Origin: Saccharina japonica
Lineage: Eukaryota; Sar; Phaeophyceae; Laminariales; Laminariaceae
Direction: 5' to 3'
Assembly (NCBI GenBank): GCA_008828725.1
Contig: MEHQ01001178.1
Coordinates: 788,302-852,301, forward strand
Length of the DNA stretch: 64,000 nucleotides
The notes under the pieces were generated by a model that was not told the origin of the DNA, ran no database searches, and saw nothing but the letters and a program-made list of their open reading frames with translations. Both the position numbers and the translations under genes were made by a program. Positions 21,551 to 33,935 of the stretch are shown here, one piece after another (position 1 is the first letter of the stretch; each line of letters begins with the position of its first letter).

Positions 21551-22264
21551 ATTGAGTAGCGCTATCCAGAGCGGTTCAGCCCCACCTTGCCCCACGGAGA
21601 GGAAGGCTGGGTGCCACAACCCGCAGAACACCGTGTCCCACGCCGCGCCGAGCCGTGGCCGTGGCGCAATCCCGACGCGGTTCTGACAGCCATCTAGCCA
21701 GCCTACCTGCTGACTCACAAATTTTGAATTACTATTCTGGCAGCTGATTGGTTGCCCAATTCCATGCCAGTGGCTGCTGGTTCTTTCCATAAGATCGGTG
21801 CTGAAAAGAGCCACCGAGGTTACGCCACACCCGGGGAGGATAGGGTCCCATCCCCGGATCAGAAATCCCTCCATATATATACAACTCCAACCAACCGGGA
21901 ACAAAAACGGCGATTTCCCGGGTCGACACTGCCCCGCACGGTATGTAAACCCCACCCCCATCAGTTGATCACTGATTGGCTGATGTTCAGGGAGCCAGCG
22001 GCACCTGGGGATGATAATATCCCATACCCGGGTCATAAATAATTCTATACATCTACAACTCTAACTAGCCGGGGACGAAAACGGACACCCCCCGGGTCGA
22101 TACCGCCCCGCAAGGTGTGGAAACCCCAAACCCACCTGATAGCTGATTTGGCCAGTAAACCTGACAACGGCCTTTAGGATAGATCTTCCAGCGGTAGATA
22201 ATAATTTTCCCGGAATTTTTAAACCACTATTATTAGTATCGGGAGAAATCATCGGTATAATTAA

Positions 22265-23043
22265 GGGCCATTCCTAACGAACGAAAAAAAACACGATTCG
22301 TGAGGTTTTTGTCGTGAATCGTGATTTTTTTTGTCATGATTCACGACAAAAACCTCACGATTCACGACATCATTTTTTTTACAATTTCCTTAAAAAAACA
22401 AAATAACGATTCATGACTTTTTGTCGTGGCTCGAAATACGCCTGATCAAGGCACTACGTAACCCACCCGACACCAACGGTATCCGATGGCCGGTATATAG
22501 GGGCATGGCAGACCCTGCTTCGTACGACGATTGTGGACAGCGAGCGGCTGCCTAAAGACACTGCTGGGTGCGGATTAACGAGCACGATGTGGTCTCCAAA
22601 TCTCAAGGCGGAGGAGACACAGCGTGAAGAATAAGCAAAAATAATCTGAAAATCTCACGGGCCAAGCAGGGCAGACGACATGTCAGAGAGATTGGAACCT
22701 CGCGCGGACCTGGCTTGGCCGATGGCACTTTAGGTTGGAATATCACAGGCCGGGTCAGACCGTTTGGGCAGCGAATTGAATTACGGGCCGGGTCGGGCCC
22801 GGTCGGCCTGGCACGGATATTTGCGAGTTGGGAAAGCCCGAGGGGGCCGTGTACCTGCGAGAGTTGGCCCCACCCTCGAATACCGTTGGGTTTGAAATGT
22901 CGGATTTTTGACAAATTGAAAATATCACGAAACGTGACGAAAAATCACCTATTTGCGTTAGGAAAGAAATCTCACGAATCGTGATATTTTTTCATGCTAA
23001 AACCTCATGAATCGTGATTTTTTTTGTTCGTTAGGAACGGCCC
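22265..23043. mobile_element. TIR element of 779 bp with TAA/TTA target duplication, mirror copy
   Basis: It has the same length as 18587-19365. The ends are GGGCCATTCCTAACGAAC and GTTCGTTAGGAACGGCCC, flanked by TAA at 22262-22264 and 23044-23046. The left end has one substitution relative to the other arm, so the two arms are not strictly identical. Sequence homology between the arms stops at the outer edge of its TAA flank. Confidence 0.82.
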
Positions 23044-23054
23044 TAAAAAAAGAA

Positions 23055-23160
23055 ACGAAAGCGGCGCAGCCGCGTTTTCGACCCGTTCCTGGTCCGTTTT
23101 GGGCCCGGGTCGGGGTCAGGGTAGCATTAAGGTTAGGGTTAGGGGTTGGGTTGGGTCTAC
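23055..23160 (-). repeat. Telomere-like module (mirror copy)
   Basis: GGTTAGGGTTAGGGG followed by TTGGGTTGGGTC, with the hairpin GCGGCGCAGCCGC upstream. Reverse complement of 18470-18575. Confidence 0.75.
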
Positions 23161-23289
23161 GCCACGTGCCTTGATTCCCAGCCCCAGAATCGTAATATTC
23201 AGCTCGACCCCTGGAAGATCTATCCTAAGTCGTTGTCAATAGGACTCGATTTGGCTGGGGCGCTGGAGCTCATAACGAGCCAGCGCGCA

Positions 23290-24750
23290 GCGAGAGTTGC
23301 CCCTCTCGGGGTAACGGCGAGGTCCCGCCGCATCCGGGGATGATAACGTTATATCCCCGGATCAGACACCCTCCCATACATCTACAACTCCAACAACCCC
23401 GGGATGAAAACGGACATCCCCCGGGTCGTTACCGCCCCGCAAGGTGTGGAAACCCCAACCCCACTGGCTGATTGCTGGTTTGTCTGGGGCTCATAGAGCC
23501 AGCGCGCGGTAAGAGTTGCTCCTCGGGGAAACGGTGAGGTCCCGCCGCACCTGGCGATGATATAACTTTCAGTCCCGGGATCAGAAATCCTTCCATACAC
23601 CAACAAATCCAACAACCTGGGGACAAAAACAGACACCCTCCGGATCGATACCACCGCGCAAGGTGTGGGAAGCCCAACCCCACTGGCTGATTTACGGTTG
23701 CCCGGCAACGGCGAAATCCCGCCTCACCCGCGGACGATAAGATCCCATCCCCGGATCAGACATCCTTCCATACATCTACAAATCCAACAGCCCGGGGACG
23801 AAAACGGACACCCCCCGGGTCGATACCGCCCCGCAAGGTGTGGAAGCGCCAACCCCTCTGATTGCTGATTTGGCTGGGGCTCATAGAGCCAGCGTGCGGT
23901 GAGAGTTTCCCCTCGGGGCAACGGCGAGGTCCCGCCGTACCCGGGGATGATAACGTTCCGTCCCCGGATCATAAATCCTTCCATAAATCTACAAATCCAA
24001 CAACCTGGAGACAAAAACGGACACCCCCCGGATCGGTACCGCCCCGCAAGGTGTGGAAACCCCAACCCCACTGGCTGATGTACGGTTGGCTGGATCTCAT
24101 AGAGCCAGCGCGCGGCGACAGTCACCCCTGGGGGCAACGGCGAGGTCCCACCGCACTCGAGGATGATAACGTCCCATCCCCGGATCATAAATCCTTCCAT
24201 GCATGTACAACTCCAACAACCCGCGGACGAAAACAGATATCCCCCGGGTCGATACCGCCCCCGCAACGTGTGGAGACCCCAACCCCGCGGGCTAATGTAC
24301 GCTTGACTGGCTCTCATGGAATCGGCGCGCGGCGACAGCCACCCCTGGGGGCAACGGCGAGGTCCCACTGCACCTGGGGATGATAACGTCCCATCCCCGG
24401 ATCATAATTGATTCCGTACATCTACAACTCCAACAACCCGCGGAGGAAAACAGACACCCCCCGGGTCGATACCGCCCCGCAAGGTGTGGAAACACCAACC
24501 CCGCGGGCTAATGTACGCTTGGCTGGCTCTCATGGAGTCGGCGCGCGGCAACAGTCACCCCTCGGGGCAACGGCGAGACCCCGCCGCACCAGGGAATGAT
24601 AACGTCCCATCCCCCGATCAGAAATCCTTCCATACATTTACAACTCCAACAACCCGGGGACGAAAACAGACACCCCCCGGGTCGATTCCGCCCCGCAAAG
24701 TGTGGAAACTCCGACCCCACGGACCTATTTACGTTTAGGTTGGGGATCAT
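23290..24750 (-). repeat. 215-bp satellite array (mirror copy)
   Basis: Reverse complement of the array at 16910-18360 with the same number of units and the same internal variants. This indicates duplication of the whole block rather than independent amplification. Confidence 0.9.
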
Positions 24751-25579
24751 GGTCGATGTCCCGCGGCACCCGGGGGTGGTGAGGGCCCATCTCCGAATCA
24801 TATAACCTTCAATACATGTACACCTCCAATAAAAACGGACTTTCCCGGGGTCGATACGGCTCCGCATGGTGGTCCAATTGTTCGGTTCAGAGTGGTACGT
24901 CACAGCACACTATTAACTATGAATGCGAGTACTAGGTACCATACCAGGAACTTACATACTACTATGGGCAGCGCAGGGCTAGCGCCATGGGCGGAGCCGT
25001 GGCCGTACCGCTATTAATAGTTGATATAAATACATGTTGCTTCGTTTTTTTTTTTTTTTTAATATATATATACTAGGGAATAAGAGCCCCCCCCGCCCCC
25101 ACGGCGGTTGGGCCACAAGTGTGAGCGGCTCGTACAAAAAAAATCAACTCAACAGGAAGGACACTATTTATTTCCGCTGTTTTATTTTGATATTTGCTTA
25201 TGAGTGATGAACGGTGAAGCTCATGCTACACATTGTTGTCGGATGTCAAGAATACTAACGATTTTAGGCAAAATATCGAAGGACTGCTTGTTTCTGTCTC
25301 AAGGCGAGATAACCATATAAATGTAGCAGTTGCAAACAAGGACATTATATGGAGAGGGGGTTGTCGTTCGATGCTTCCTCGGAAGTCAACGGGGAGGAGG
25401 TTGAAGGTGTAGGGCTTATTGAAGACACCTAGTTTTCGTAGTATGGGCGGTTGCAAATCACCGTTTTAGGTGTGGACTTATTGGGGCCTGGGTGAATAAA
25501 ATATGTGAGATTTCATCATGTTGGCACAGCAGCAGTAATTTTCACTAATGATATCGCTACACATTGTCGGGTGGGGTCA

Positions 25580-25912
25580 GGAGTACGCTGGGCTGGGTAA
25601 TTGATCGATATTTTACCCCTATAGCTAAGTAGGTCATACCCTCACATTTGACGTCGTCGAGGACACGGGTTCGAATCTCACTTCGAAAGTTTCTTTTACA
25701 GAAACGCTTGAGCGTGCGTCCCTAAAAAATACGTCTCCTTGGTTCCCCAGCTATCGAAACGAAGCGGGTAGGTCAACGTACGGCCGTATACGGTACCGAC
25801 GTCCCAAAGATTCCACCGTTCAGAAGGGGGGAGAGTGTTCTAAGGATTACCCTGGGCTGGGTAGTTAATCGATATTTTACCCCTATAGCTCAGTAGGTAA
25901 TACCCTCACAAG
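25580..25912 (+). mobile_element. tRNA-derived SINE-1 (right arm copy)
   Basis: Head TGGGCTGGGTAATTGATCGA, A-box-like TAGCTAAGTAGGTCATACC, B box GGGTTCGAATCTC, body with CGTACGGCCGTATACGG, then a second partial head. It is the mirror of 9020-9345. Confidence 0.72.
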
Positions 25913-26020
25913 ATACTATTATATACATGTAAAGATCCTCATAGTGACATGCTGAGGTACCACACTGTTAGCTAGGTCGCGATCGCCCGAGTCATGTAGG
26001 ATTCGTTTTGTACGGCAAAA

Positions 26021-26360
26021 GCCGGTCGCCCCGGTGGGCTAGCAGGTAACCACGAAGCCTGTTAGCGTCAAGTCGCGAGTTCGAGCCCCGCCGAGTGCAT
26101 GCTCGTAGGGACTTTTTTCTCGCTAAAAAATATCTTGAATAGCGGAAAGCGCGAAAGCGTGAGTTGCAAAATTACGATGAAAATCGACGAGCGTTGGGAC
26201 GGCTGAACCCTTTGCGCGATAAAAATAAGGCAATAACCGTAATGGGAGAGGAGGGAGAGGAGCCTACTTTGTGACCCCGGATCTGAGTTACGACTAGGGA
26301 GGAGAGAAGACCGAAGTGCGAAGATAATAAATGGGATGGAAAAAAAAAAAAAAAAAAAAA
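26021..26360 (+). mobile_element. tRNA-derived SINE-2 with poly(A) tail (right arm copy)
   Basis: The tRNA-like head has GGTGGGCTAGCAGGTAACC (A-box region, about 26033) and GAGTTCGAGCCCC (B box, about 26077-26089). The body includes CTACTTTGTGACCCCGGATC. The tail is ATAATAAATGGGATGG and then 21 A (26340-26360). The same tail occurs at 33909-33931 with poly(A) and, without poly(A), at 30962-30980. Confidence 0.72.
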
Positions 26361-29167
26361 GTCAGTCCCAAAAATATCGATATATGGTTGCGACCAGGTC
26401 TTGATACAGCGTAAGTCATACCATAGTATCCCGCTGTCCCCCACTTTGCGCGTGCTTGCATGGTTTTGATGGGTCACTTAGACTTAGTGTTCTGTCCTAT
26501 TTATATAGCAACTTAGAGTGGAGCAAATGCAAACAAAAATAATCCAGTTTTTTCTCCCCACACACGCATTCAGAAACGCACGCTTCTCCCTACGCCGGCA
26601 TGCCCGGCACCGTCTTCTTCACGTCGCAGGTTGGCATATCTGTAGTACAACTCGTACGTGCGCCGTGCTTGTCTTCGTGATTCGCGGCTGCTCTACGTAG
26701 CGAGTATCGCAGCAGTGCGGTTGCTACTTTAATCTTTGCTGAGATTGTACCGTTCATCCTCGCTCTGTTCGTATTCGTATCATATGATACGTACGTCGCC
26801 TCTGTGACCGTGCGCGACGAAAGCACCACTGCTTTAGAAACGGATGGGGTCTCTGAAGGCCCCTAAACAACATCCCCTCCTCCTTTGCTCGTGTTCAAAG
26901 CCGTCCCGAACTCGTCAAACCTGCACATATCCGGAGATCACCGTAAGGATCTCCCATGCAAGTATCACTAAATCCCCCTGTCATAAGATCTCCGTCTCTT
27001 ATCGTACAAACTGTGTCGTCGAGCCTGGATGCTCCAACAACCTGGCGTCTCCTCGACGTTACACAGACAAGAAAGGAAATTGCCACAGGCTCAAGCAGAA
27101 CCTGAGCCCGTACTCATACTCGTACGAGTACGTATATACGACGGGGATAGTTGATATCTGGTTCGAACATACCAGACAACACAGACAAGTACTTGTGTTC
27201 GTACGCATATACAACAGGGATACTTGGTTTATATACCAGGTACGTACGTCGTATCATACAAGAAAAAAATCACAATTTTTCAAGTTTGACATTTTGACAT
27301 ATCGATCGACAAGCCCAACGACTGCGTCATGGACTCTGAAAGCATCGCGCTGGTTAGGACCTCCGATCCACCTTAGTGTCACAGTCCACACACCTCGGTC
27401 GATGATATGTGGAGGGCGCCGATCAGGCGTCTGGTGAAAACACATTTGGCGGTTGATGAGTTCAAAACAGAATACCAAAACTCTCCGATAGCAAGAAAGA
27501 CAACTTTTGAAGGTTTTTGGACGAAGACCGTCTGACGCCGCAAGCAACCGCTCGCCCCCTAGACTACGAATCGTAATGATACCTTCGAGGCCGCTATGCT
27601 TATTTGCTGGCGTTGCCCTGAACGAAGTGAGTTCGTCGTGGACGAAGTCTATATTGAGATCGAAAGTCAACCGTCGCCTGCAGAATATATGTTTGATTTG
27701 AAAAAAATGGGCATCAAAGCGAACTGTTTTTTTTTCTTCATAGCCACTCTAAGCATGAAGGGCTAATTACTTGATTAAAGTATTGTTTTTTGGGCATCAG
27801 ACGAACTATATATAATAGATAATACGGTATTATCTTACAGTAAAGATTTTTGAAATACCGCCCGCTTTCCTCATGATTTTCGAATTTTTGTAATACAAGT
27901 GTTCGTCAGTAATCGATGTTATCCATTATACTATGGATATGTGTGGATGTAAACCCTCCATTTAATTAGAATATTAGTATTATTAGATGGAGCTCAGCAA
28001 ATCGTCAGTTCTCCACGCTCGGGACATTTGCATATCTCAGGAAAACCTGACTTCTCGACGCTCGTGCCGTCGCGCTCCGTATCTTACCCCCCGCCGTGAT
28101 GAATTGAGATTTTTTTCCGCCGCCGTGATGAATTCTTGAAATTTTCCAATTCTATTAATTTAATGTGTAGAGGATGAAACCCTGATGAATGCTCCGCTCC
28201 GTTCCGGACTCTTACAGTGATGATTTTTTTCCCCCCCGCCCCATGAATTTTCGATTTTTTATGCCCAAGTTCGATTTTTTTCCCCCCGTCCTGACGAATT
28301 TTCGAAATTTTCTATCCAAGTTCTATTAATATGTTTATCCACTTTTATGATGGAGTTTGTCTGAGGATGAAAATTTAGCACCCCTCTACGTATATACGAT
28401 ACCAGTCATATACTTGATACCAGGTATGGTATATCAGGGATGGTACATGGTATGGCATTATACCAGGTATTGGGTACCACCCTACGTATGTATGCGTTTA
28501 TAGTACGAGTATGTGCATGATATATACGATATATGGTACTTAACAATATATTATTTATGTCTTCGTACGAGTACTAATTTTGCTGCTATTAATATATTAT
28601 CACTTGAAGAAGACATTCATTAATCTGGATAGAGGAAAATATGATCAACTTATGTTGATAAATTATCAGTATTAATATTAATACACATGCACATAAAAAT
28701 ACGCGTGCAGCGTATCATAAAAACGAGTGTTCATATACTGGATGGTATGATATGAATGTATGAGTACGGGTATTGATATTGTATTGATAGATAGATGTTG
28801 TCGTCGTGTTATTTTTTTGCCCATTACCTTTCAGGACTGCAGTCCCGTTTTGTGGACAAACCACTCTAATTCTAAGCAATTTGTCCCCATAACGGGACTC
28901 CAGTCCTATAAGGGCTAAGTTGTTGTTGCTGTTGTTGTTGGTACGTTGTTTACGTTGTTGTTACGTAATGTTTTTTTTTTTTAGTGTCGCTACGTACGAG
29001 TTCGACTACGAGTTCGTGTTTTCGTATGTTGGGTATTTTTTGTGTCGCTATACCAGGTTATTATTATTTGAAGTACCCCTTTACGTATATACGTAGTGAT
29101 ACCAATTATTATTTTTTCAAGTAAACAGGTATTATTATTTTAAACATATTACAGACGTAGACTTTTT

Positions 29168-29168
29168 N
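29168..29168. other. Single N at the end of arm A'
   Basis: An ambiguous base lies exactly where homology to arm A stops. It may mark an assembly junction. Confidence 0.85.
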
Positions 29169-29395
29169 TGAAATTAATCATGATTAGTTGATTATTTTTG
29201 AATAAAAAAGAGGCGTTTTGTGGTGTAACCGTGAAAACCATCAACAATCAACCGATAATCATGATTATTAATCACATCATCGTGTAGTTGATTGTGTTAA
29301 TACTAATCAACTAATCATGATTAAATCAACACGATTTGGACAAATCAATCAACAATCAAATCAACCCCGAAAAAGAGTTGATGTACATCCCTATT
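29169..29395. repeat. AT-rich repeat element ending GTTGATGTACATCCCTA
   Basis: TGATTAGTTGATTATTTTTG, a core AAAGAGGCGTTTTGTGGTG and the terminal GTTGATGTACATCCCTA match the element at 20880-21120. Its start coincides with the N at 29168. The IMP4 start codon lies about 240 bp downstream, so it sits in or beside the IMP4 promoter. Confidence 0.6.
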
Positions 29396-29633
29396 AATAG
29401 TACGTACTCGTACTCATAACTCATAAGTTGCAAATTACCCCGCATATTTACACGGGACTGTGAGAATCTACTCGTATGGGCCAATAGATGAGAATGCAGT
29501 GTGCTTCCAGGATATGATCACATTTTGGGGCAACACGAGCACAGCCACAAGACTCCAAGCACAAACGATAGACCACGGCACTTGCCACGTAGCGAGGACC
29601 CACAGATAACGAACACAAAAAACCTACGACATC

Positions 29634-29804
29634 ATGGCACTGAGGAGGCAGGTACGGATGAGGAAGGAATACATGTATCGTAAATCGCTGCAGGGGAAGG
29701 AGGCGGCGATTTACGAGGACAAGCAAAAGGTACGCGAGGCCCTGCGCGACGGAACCCCGCTCCCTACTGAGCTACGAGCTGATGAAGCGACGTTGAGACA
29801 CGAG
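29634..29804 (+). CDS. IMP4: IMP4, exon 1 (U3 snoRNP protein, Brix family)
   Basis: IMP4 binds U3 snoRNA together with MPP10 and IMP3 in the nucleolar small-subunit processome, and promotes U3 pairing with pre-rRNA for 18S maturation. This exon starts at ATG 29634 with MALRRQVRMRKEYMYRKSLQ and continues to PTELRADEATLRHE. This is the conserved basic N-terminal helix and the PTELR motif of IMP4 orthologues. It ends at GAG 29804 before a GTGAGG donor (phase 0). Across five exons the gene gives 288 residues, matching the family length. Every exon joins in phase 0 without a stop, so the gene appears intact. The upstream 240 bp separate it from the palindrome end. No TATA box is evident. Confidence 0.95.
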
Positions 29805-30255
29805 GTGAGGAATACTCCCCTTCCTAGTGATGGACGCGGGTGGAGGTGAGGCAGCAATCCCTGCCTAGTGATGGACGGGAGTCGTTGCTTTCAGCGCGCC
29901 TTTGACATTTCTTTGAAAACATGGTGCAAGCCAAGCTTGCTGCTGCTCGATACCTGGTAAGACATTCTCCTCGTACGAGTACTCGTGTAATTTGTTCAGT
30001 TTCCGCCTCTATTTTTTCGTCCAAGTCACAGCCCAAGGACAAGGACATCTACTTTAGCGGTGCATGCCTTAACATTACTGCTATGCTACAGCAGTACTGC
30101 TGTGCTGCTGTACTATTAATAATTGTCATAATACAACTTCTGTACGCGACAGTGTAGTGGCTAGTAGAACAGCGCTCTGAACGTGAAGGCAGGGCGTATT
30201 CGTTCATGATCCAAAATAGCCCTGACCTCGGTGAATCGGACTCAATACTCAACAG
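29805..30255 (+). other. IMP4: IMP4 intron 1 (451 bp)
   Basis: It starts GTGAGG and ends AACAG. The sequence near its start contains a duplicated CCCTGCCTAGTGATGGACG-type segment. ACTGCTGTGCTGCTGTACTATTAATA lies near 30092-30117. No other feature is recognised. Confidence 0.9.
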
Positions 30256-30447
30256 GTTGAGCTGGAGGATGACGAAACAGCCAAGCAGAGAAGTTCCATC
30301 GATGACGAGTACGCGCAATCTGGCGTGAGGGACCCCAAAGTGTGCGTGACCACAAGTCGAGATCCATCCAGTAGGCTGAAGCAGTTCGCGAAAGAGATGA
30401 AGCTTGTCGTGCCGAACGCGCAACGAATCAACAGAGGCAACCACAAG
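30256..30447 (+). CDS. IMP4: IMP4, exon 2
   Basis: It encodes VELEDDETAKQRSSIDDEYA, then GVRDPKVCVTTSRDPSSRL, KQFAKEMKLVVPNAQRINRG and NHK. The segment DPKV-TTSRDPSSRL-FAKE is the start of the Brix domain and is diagnostic for IMP4. The acceptor is AACAG and the donor is AAG/GTGAGC at 30448. It is in phase 0 with exons 1 and 3. Confidence 0.96.
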
Positions 30448-31556
30448 GTGAGCTATAAGAGATACAGGATAAAGGATACAGGTACAAGGGGTTTGCGGCT
30501 GACGCCGCCCGATCAACGAATCGAACCCAAGACCTTGACAGCGATGATATATAAGTAGCGACAACAATGGCTGGAATCTGATGACGCCAAACGAGAAAAG
30601 AGCATGTGGACGCTTGGCATTGAGACGATAGTTGCTCGGTGCGGTTGAAAAACACAAAAACCGCGAACAAACTTGAACTCATGGCCCCTCTCCGCAACAT
30701 ATCGCCATAAAACTTCGCACACCAGTATATACTTCCGCTATAAAACCCCTTGAAAGAACAACATGCCTCTAAGAATACACGCCATACGAAGTCAACGCAC
30801 GTCAGGCACTCTGTTTTGAAGAAAAAACAAAGAAGAAAACAAAGCCCACGATACTCAACGCAGATTGAACACAATACTGCCCACGAAGCCAACACTGCCC
30901 GGAGTCCACAACGACTCAACAATAACTATCTCGTACTAAAAAATACAGGGACAGAAGTACAAAGATAATAAATGGGATGATACGGCTCACATATTCAACA
31001 ACGAACGCTACGATGCACGACGGAGACTTGCGCAAAGGTGACTGCATTAGAGTATGGATACGTGGACGTATGAAGCGGTGATACGTGGGTAATTGATAGC
31101 GAAATTTCGATATAGTTATATAATATGTATGTGATGATGGTACAAAAGGCTATTCGCAAAGGGGCGCGACTCTACAAAGGTAGCGGATACCGGTTCACGA
31201 CACACCACCAGTTCCAAGCGCAACACAGCCGACGTGCGTGACAGAAAATGATGTGTGTGACGCTATAAGGGCGAAATAACGCACGGCGCGATGACGACCG
31301 ATGTAAAAAAATCGCGAAGACTGTTCGCAAAGGGGCGCGACTCTACGAAGGTAGGAGATGAACGGAGCGAATGGTGGCACCGTATTCGACGGCGATAGAT
31401 GAACCGGAGCTAATAGTGGCACCGTATTCGACGTCAAGATGAACCAGTGAGCAGAACGGCGAACGGCTTATCGCTAACGTTATTTGTAAGTGGTAACAAG
31501 TCTACTGCTGTACTGCTGGTATACCGATGTACCTGGTACAACATAGACTTGCATGA

Positions 31557-33653
31557 GGGCGTGTCTTGACTTATTTTAACCTCGATGTAACGATTGGGAT
31601 GGAACGAGACTAGTCGGGGTCGTTCGTTCCATTCCAGATTCCAACGCTCCAACCTGTTTGTGTCCGATGTGTGTGTTGTCTTTACATTAAACCCGTTCTT
31701 TCTACCCAACTACATCAGTACACCCAGTGTCTGTCCTGATTCCTAATCCTAGAGAGATACCTGGTACAAATTATGTGGTCACAGACTGTGAGACAGAGAA
31801 GAACCAAAACAAAATAAACGCAAATGAATGGGTAAAGCAAGTGAAATGTCAACGTACCGGGTACGAGAACACAACGACACGAGCCAAACCAAAAAATAAG
31901 AACAAAAGACAATGAAAAACACGAATTCTGAAATGAAACATAATACAAATGACGCAAGAAAACAGAAGCGCCCCTATAAGAAAATTATACGTGCCCAAGA
32001 GTAACAGATAACTGCCGCACGGGCGAAGCAACACGAAGAAGAGGGAGACACCGGCATAGGACGGTGGGAGGAAAAGGAAACATGTGAACTGAGGCAAGGG
32101 CTGATACTTCCGAGGGAGCATGGAGTGAATTGACACACGACACGAAGTAATACGTGGAAGTGTGGAGGGCGTAAGCTTTATTTTGACCCATCCGCCGGAG
32201 GATTAAAAAAAAAAAAAAAAAAAATGTGAACTGACGAATTCTGGGCAGCGCCCCGAACATGTAATACCCGAACTGACTCTTGCGGCGGACTCCAACTGAC
32301 TTTTCGGGCGGACCGCGCAGTTCGACACTTCCAGCACCAATCAACTGCCGTAAATATCGTTTCAAGTGGGCCGTTCGGTCGTGCTAGCATGCAATTCCTG
32401 GTGGGATCAAGGTACGGGCGTAGACCCAACCCAACCCTCAACCCTATTAACCCTAACCCTAACCCTGACCCAAACCGGACCAGAAATGGGCGAGAAACGA
32501 GGCTGCGCCGCTTTTGCATCTAGCGAGAAAATTGCGAGAACTTTCCGAACGCGGACCACGATTCCGAAATGCGGACCACATGTACATAATTTTTAAGACA
32601 AAATCATCCCTTAAAGATCCTTTCTAACGGGTTGTATAATCTACTCCTTAACTTCACTCCACGAGCATTGGAACGGAAGGAACGGAATATTTATATTATT
32701 TGCGTGGTTATCCGCTGCTGATTAGCGATGAATTAGGATCACGCTGAATAGATTTCAAGCGTTCCCACCCTGTCTCCGTAAAATTGTAAAGAGGAAGCGA
32801 ATATGTCAAAGCAGTAATCCTTGTTCAGGAGGACCGAACGGCCCACTTGGAACGAGATTCACGGCAGTTGATTGGTGCTGGAAGTGTTGGTTGCGACATT
32901 TGGCGGGAGGCCCACGAGGGTATGGGGCAAAATGAGATGACATGGGAGCACGCGATGGAGCACATGTAGACGCCACAGGTCTCGCCTGCGGTAGGAGCCA
33001 TGCGATACGGCCATGGCCTGAACAGGAGGCTCATGAGGGAAAAAAATGTGTGGCGAACGAGACTGTGGGGACATACTTCTAGCAAAGATGCTGGACCGAT
33101 GTTCACTGAAGCACCAGGAGCCCTCGTCGAGCCGCGACGGCGAAGTTATAACTTCTACTGTAGATGTTTCCCGAGGGTGCCACTTGGACGGCTAGCGCTG
33201 CTTGGTGTGAGGCATGCCAGGCGCTCTATTTGCGTGTGAAGCTATCTTCTGCACCAGGAGCACTCGTTGCCTTCGCGACGGCGCCCCTGTCCTAGATAGA
33301 GTCCAGCTGCACAGTCCCGAGGCAAAATTCATGGGTTACTTTCTGTTGCGGCCTGTTCCAGGGTCGATTGCCCAGAATTTCGATCGGACACAAACCGCCA
33401 CAAACAGCATGGAATGGATCGAACGAACGCGAATAATCTCGCTCCGTTCCAGTCAGTCAAATCGGTCGAATGAAGTTAAAACACGCCCTGTACAGGATTA
33501 CTGTTTTGACACATCCACTTCCTCTTAAAACAAATACGCACAGGGTGTGAGAACGCTTGCAATCTGTTCGATTTAGATAACCAATTAGCAGCGTGGATAC
33601 ATCATTCCGTTCAAACGTTCCAATGCCTTTTAGAGGTAGTTCAAGACACGCCC
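31557..33653. mobile_element. Candidate TIR element (2.1 kb) in IMP4 intron 2
   Basis: The left end is GGGCGTGTCTTGAC and the right end is TCAAGACACGCCC, a 13-bp perfect inverted pair. Partly matching subterminal sequence contains TGGAACGAGACTAG / CGTTCCATTCC. A further related inverted copy lies at 33400-33500. No clear target duplication or transposase is visible. Confidence 0.4.
32418..32515 (+). repeat. Telomere-like module (copy in IMP4 intron 2)
   Basis: GTAGACCCAACCCAACCC followed by CCCTAACCCTAACCCTGACC and, about 40 bp on, GAGGCTGCGCCGCTTTTG. It has the same architecture as 18470-18575 but is outside the palindrome. Confidence 0.72.
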
Positions 33654-33829
33654 CGAGGGGAGTTTACCACTCCACGGTTACGAGAGCATTCCTACCGAAC
33701 AAAAGAAAAACGATTCGTGAGTTTTTTTTTGTCGTGAAACGTGATTTTTCATTCGACACGAGTCGACGAGGGAAGAATGTGCTGAAATCTTCTCGCCATA
33801 AAAAGCAAGGCACGTACCGTAGCGGGGAG

Positions 33830-33935
33830 GGAGGATAATAGCCTACTTAGTGACCCCGGATCTGTGAGTTACGACAAAGAGGGAGAGAGAAAAGAAGGGT
33901 TAAGACAATAAATGGGATGGGAAAAAAAAAAATGT
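33830..33935 (+). mobile_element. SINE-2 3' fragment with poly(A)
   Basis: CTACTTAGTGACCCCGGATC, then GTTACGAC, then AATAAATGGGATGGG and an A tract match the 3' half of SINE-2. The head is absent, so it is 5'-truncated. Confidence 0.65.

Larger units (their letters stand above)
19369..22261. other. Palindrome spacer (single-copy centre)
   Basis: This 2.9-kb region has no reverse-complement partner. It holds a 21-bp minisatellite (20069-20210), an AT-rich repeat element (20880-21120), a CTGT microsatellite (21412-21550) and about two diverged units of the 215-bp satellite in minus orientation (21790-22140). Two overlapping antisense open frames near 19313-20209 show no recognisable protein features. 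Confidence 0.75.
22262..25044 (-). repeat. Palindrome arm C' (right inner arm)
   Basis: Reverse complement of 16586-19368, including the TIR element, telomere-like module and satellite. The arm directly abuts A' through a T tract (25045-25060), whereas its partner arm C is separated from A by 6.7 kb. Confidence 0.93.
25073..27819 (-). mobile_element. Helitron-like element, copy 2' (in arm A')
   Basis: On the minus strand it starts TCTATTATATATAG after host A (complement of 27820). It ends with the GC hairpin and TTATTCCCTAG (complement of 25073-25076) before host T. One TCTA unit is missing at the 5' end compared with copy 2. It carries SINE-1 (25580-25912) and SINE-2 (26021-26360). Confidence 0.77.
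25061..29167 (-). repeat. Palindrome arm A' (right outer arm)
   Basis: Reverse complement of arm A (5786-9855). It contains the Helitron-like copy 2' (25073-27819), both SINEs and the 75-bp hairpin. It ends at the base before the N at 29168. Differences from A include small indels in AT-rich parts and a replaced stretch around 25920-26020. Confidence 0.9.

Noticed and set aside
21406-22036. 209-residue minus-strand frame
   Set aside because: It is composed of the CTGT microsatellite and satellite units.
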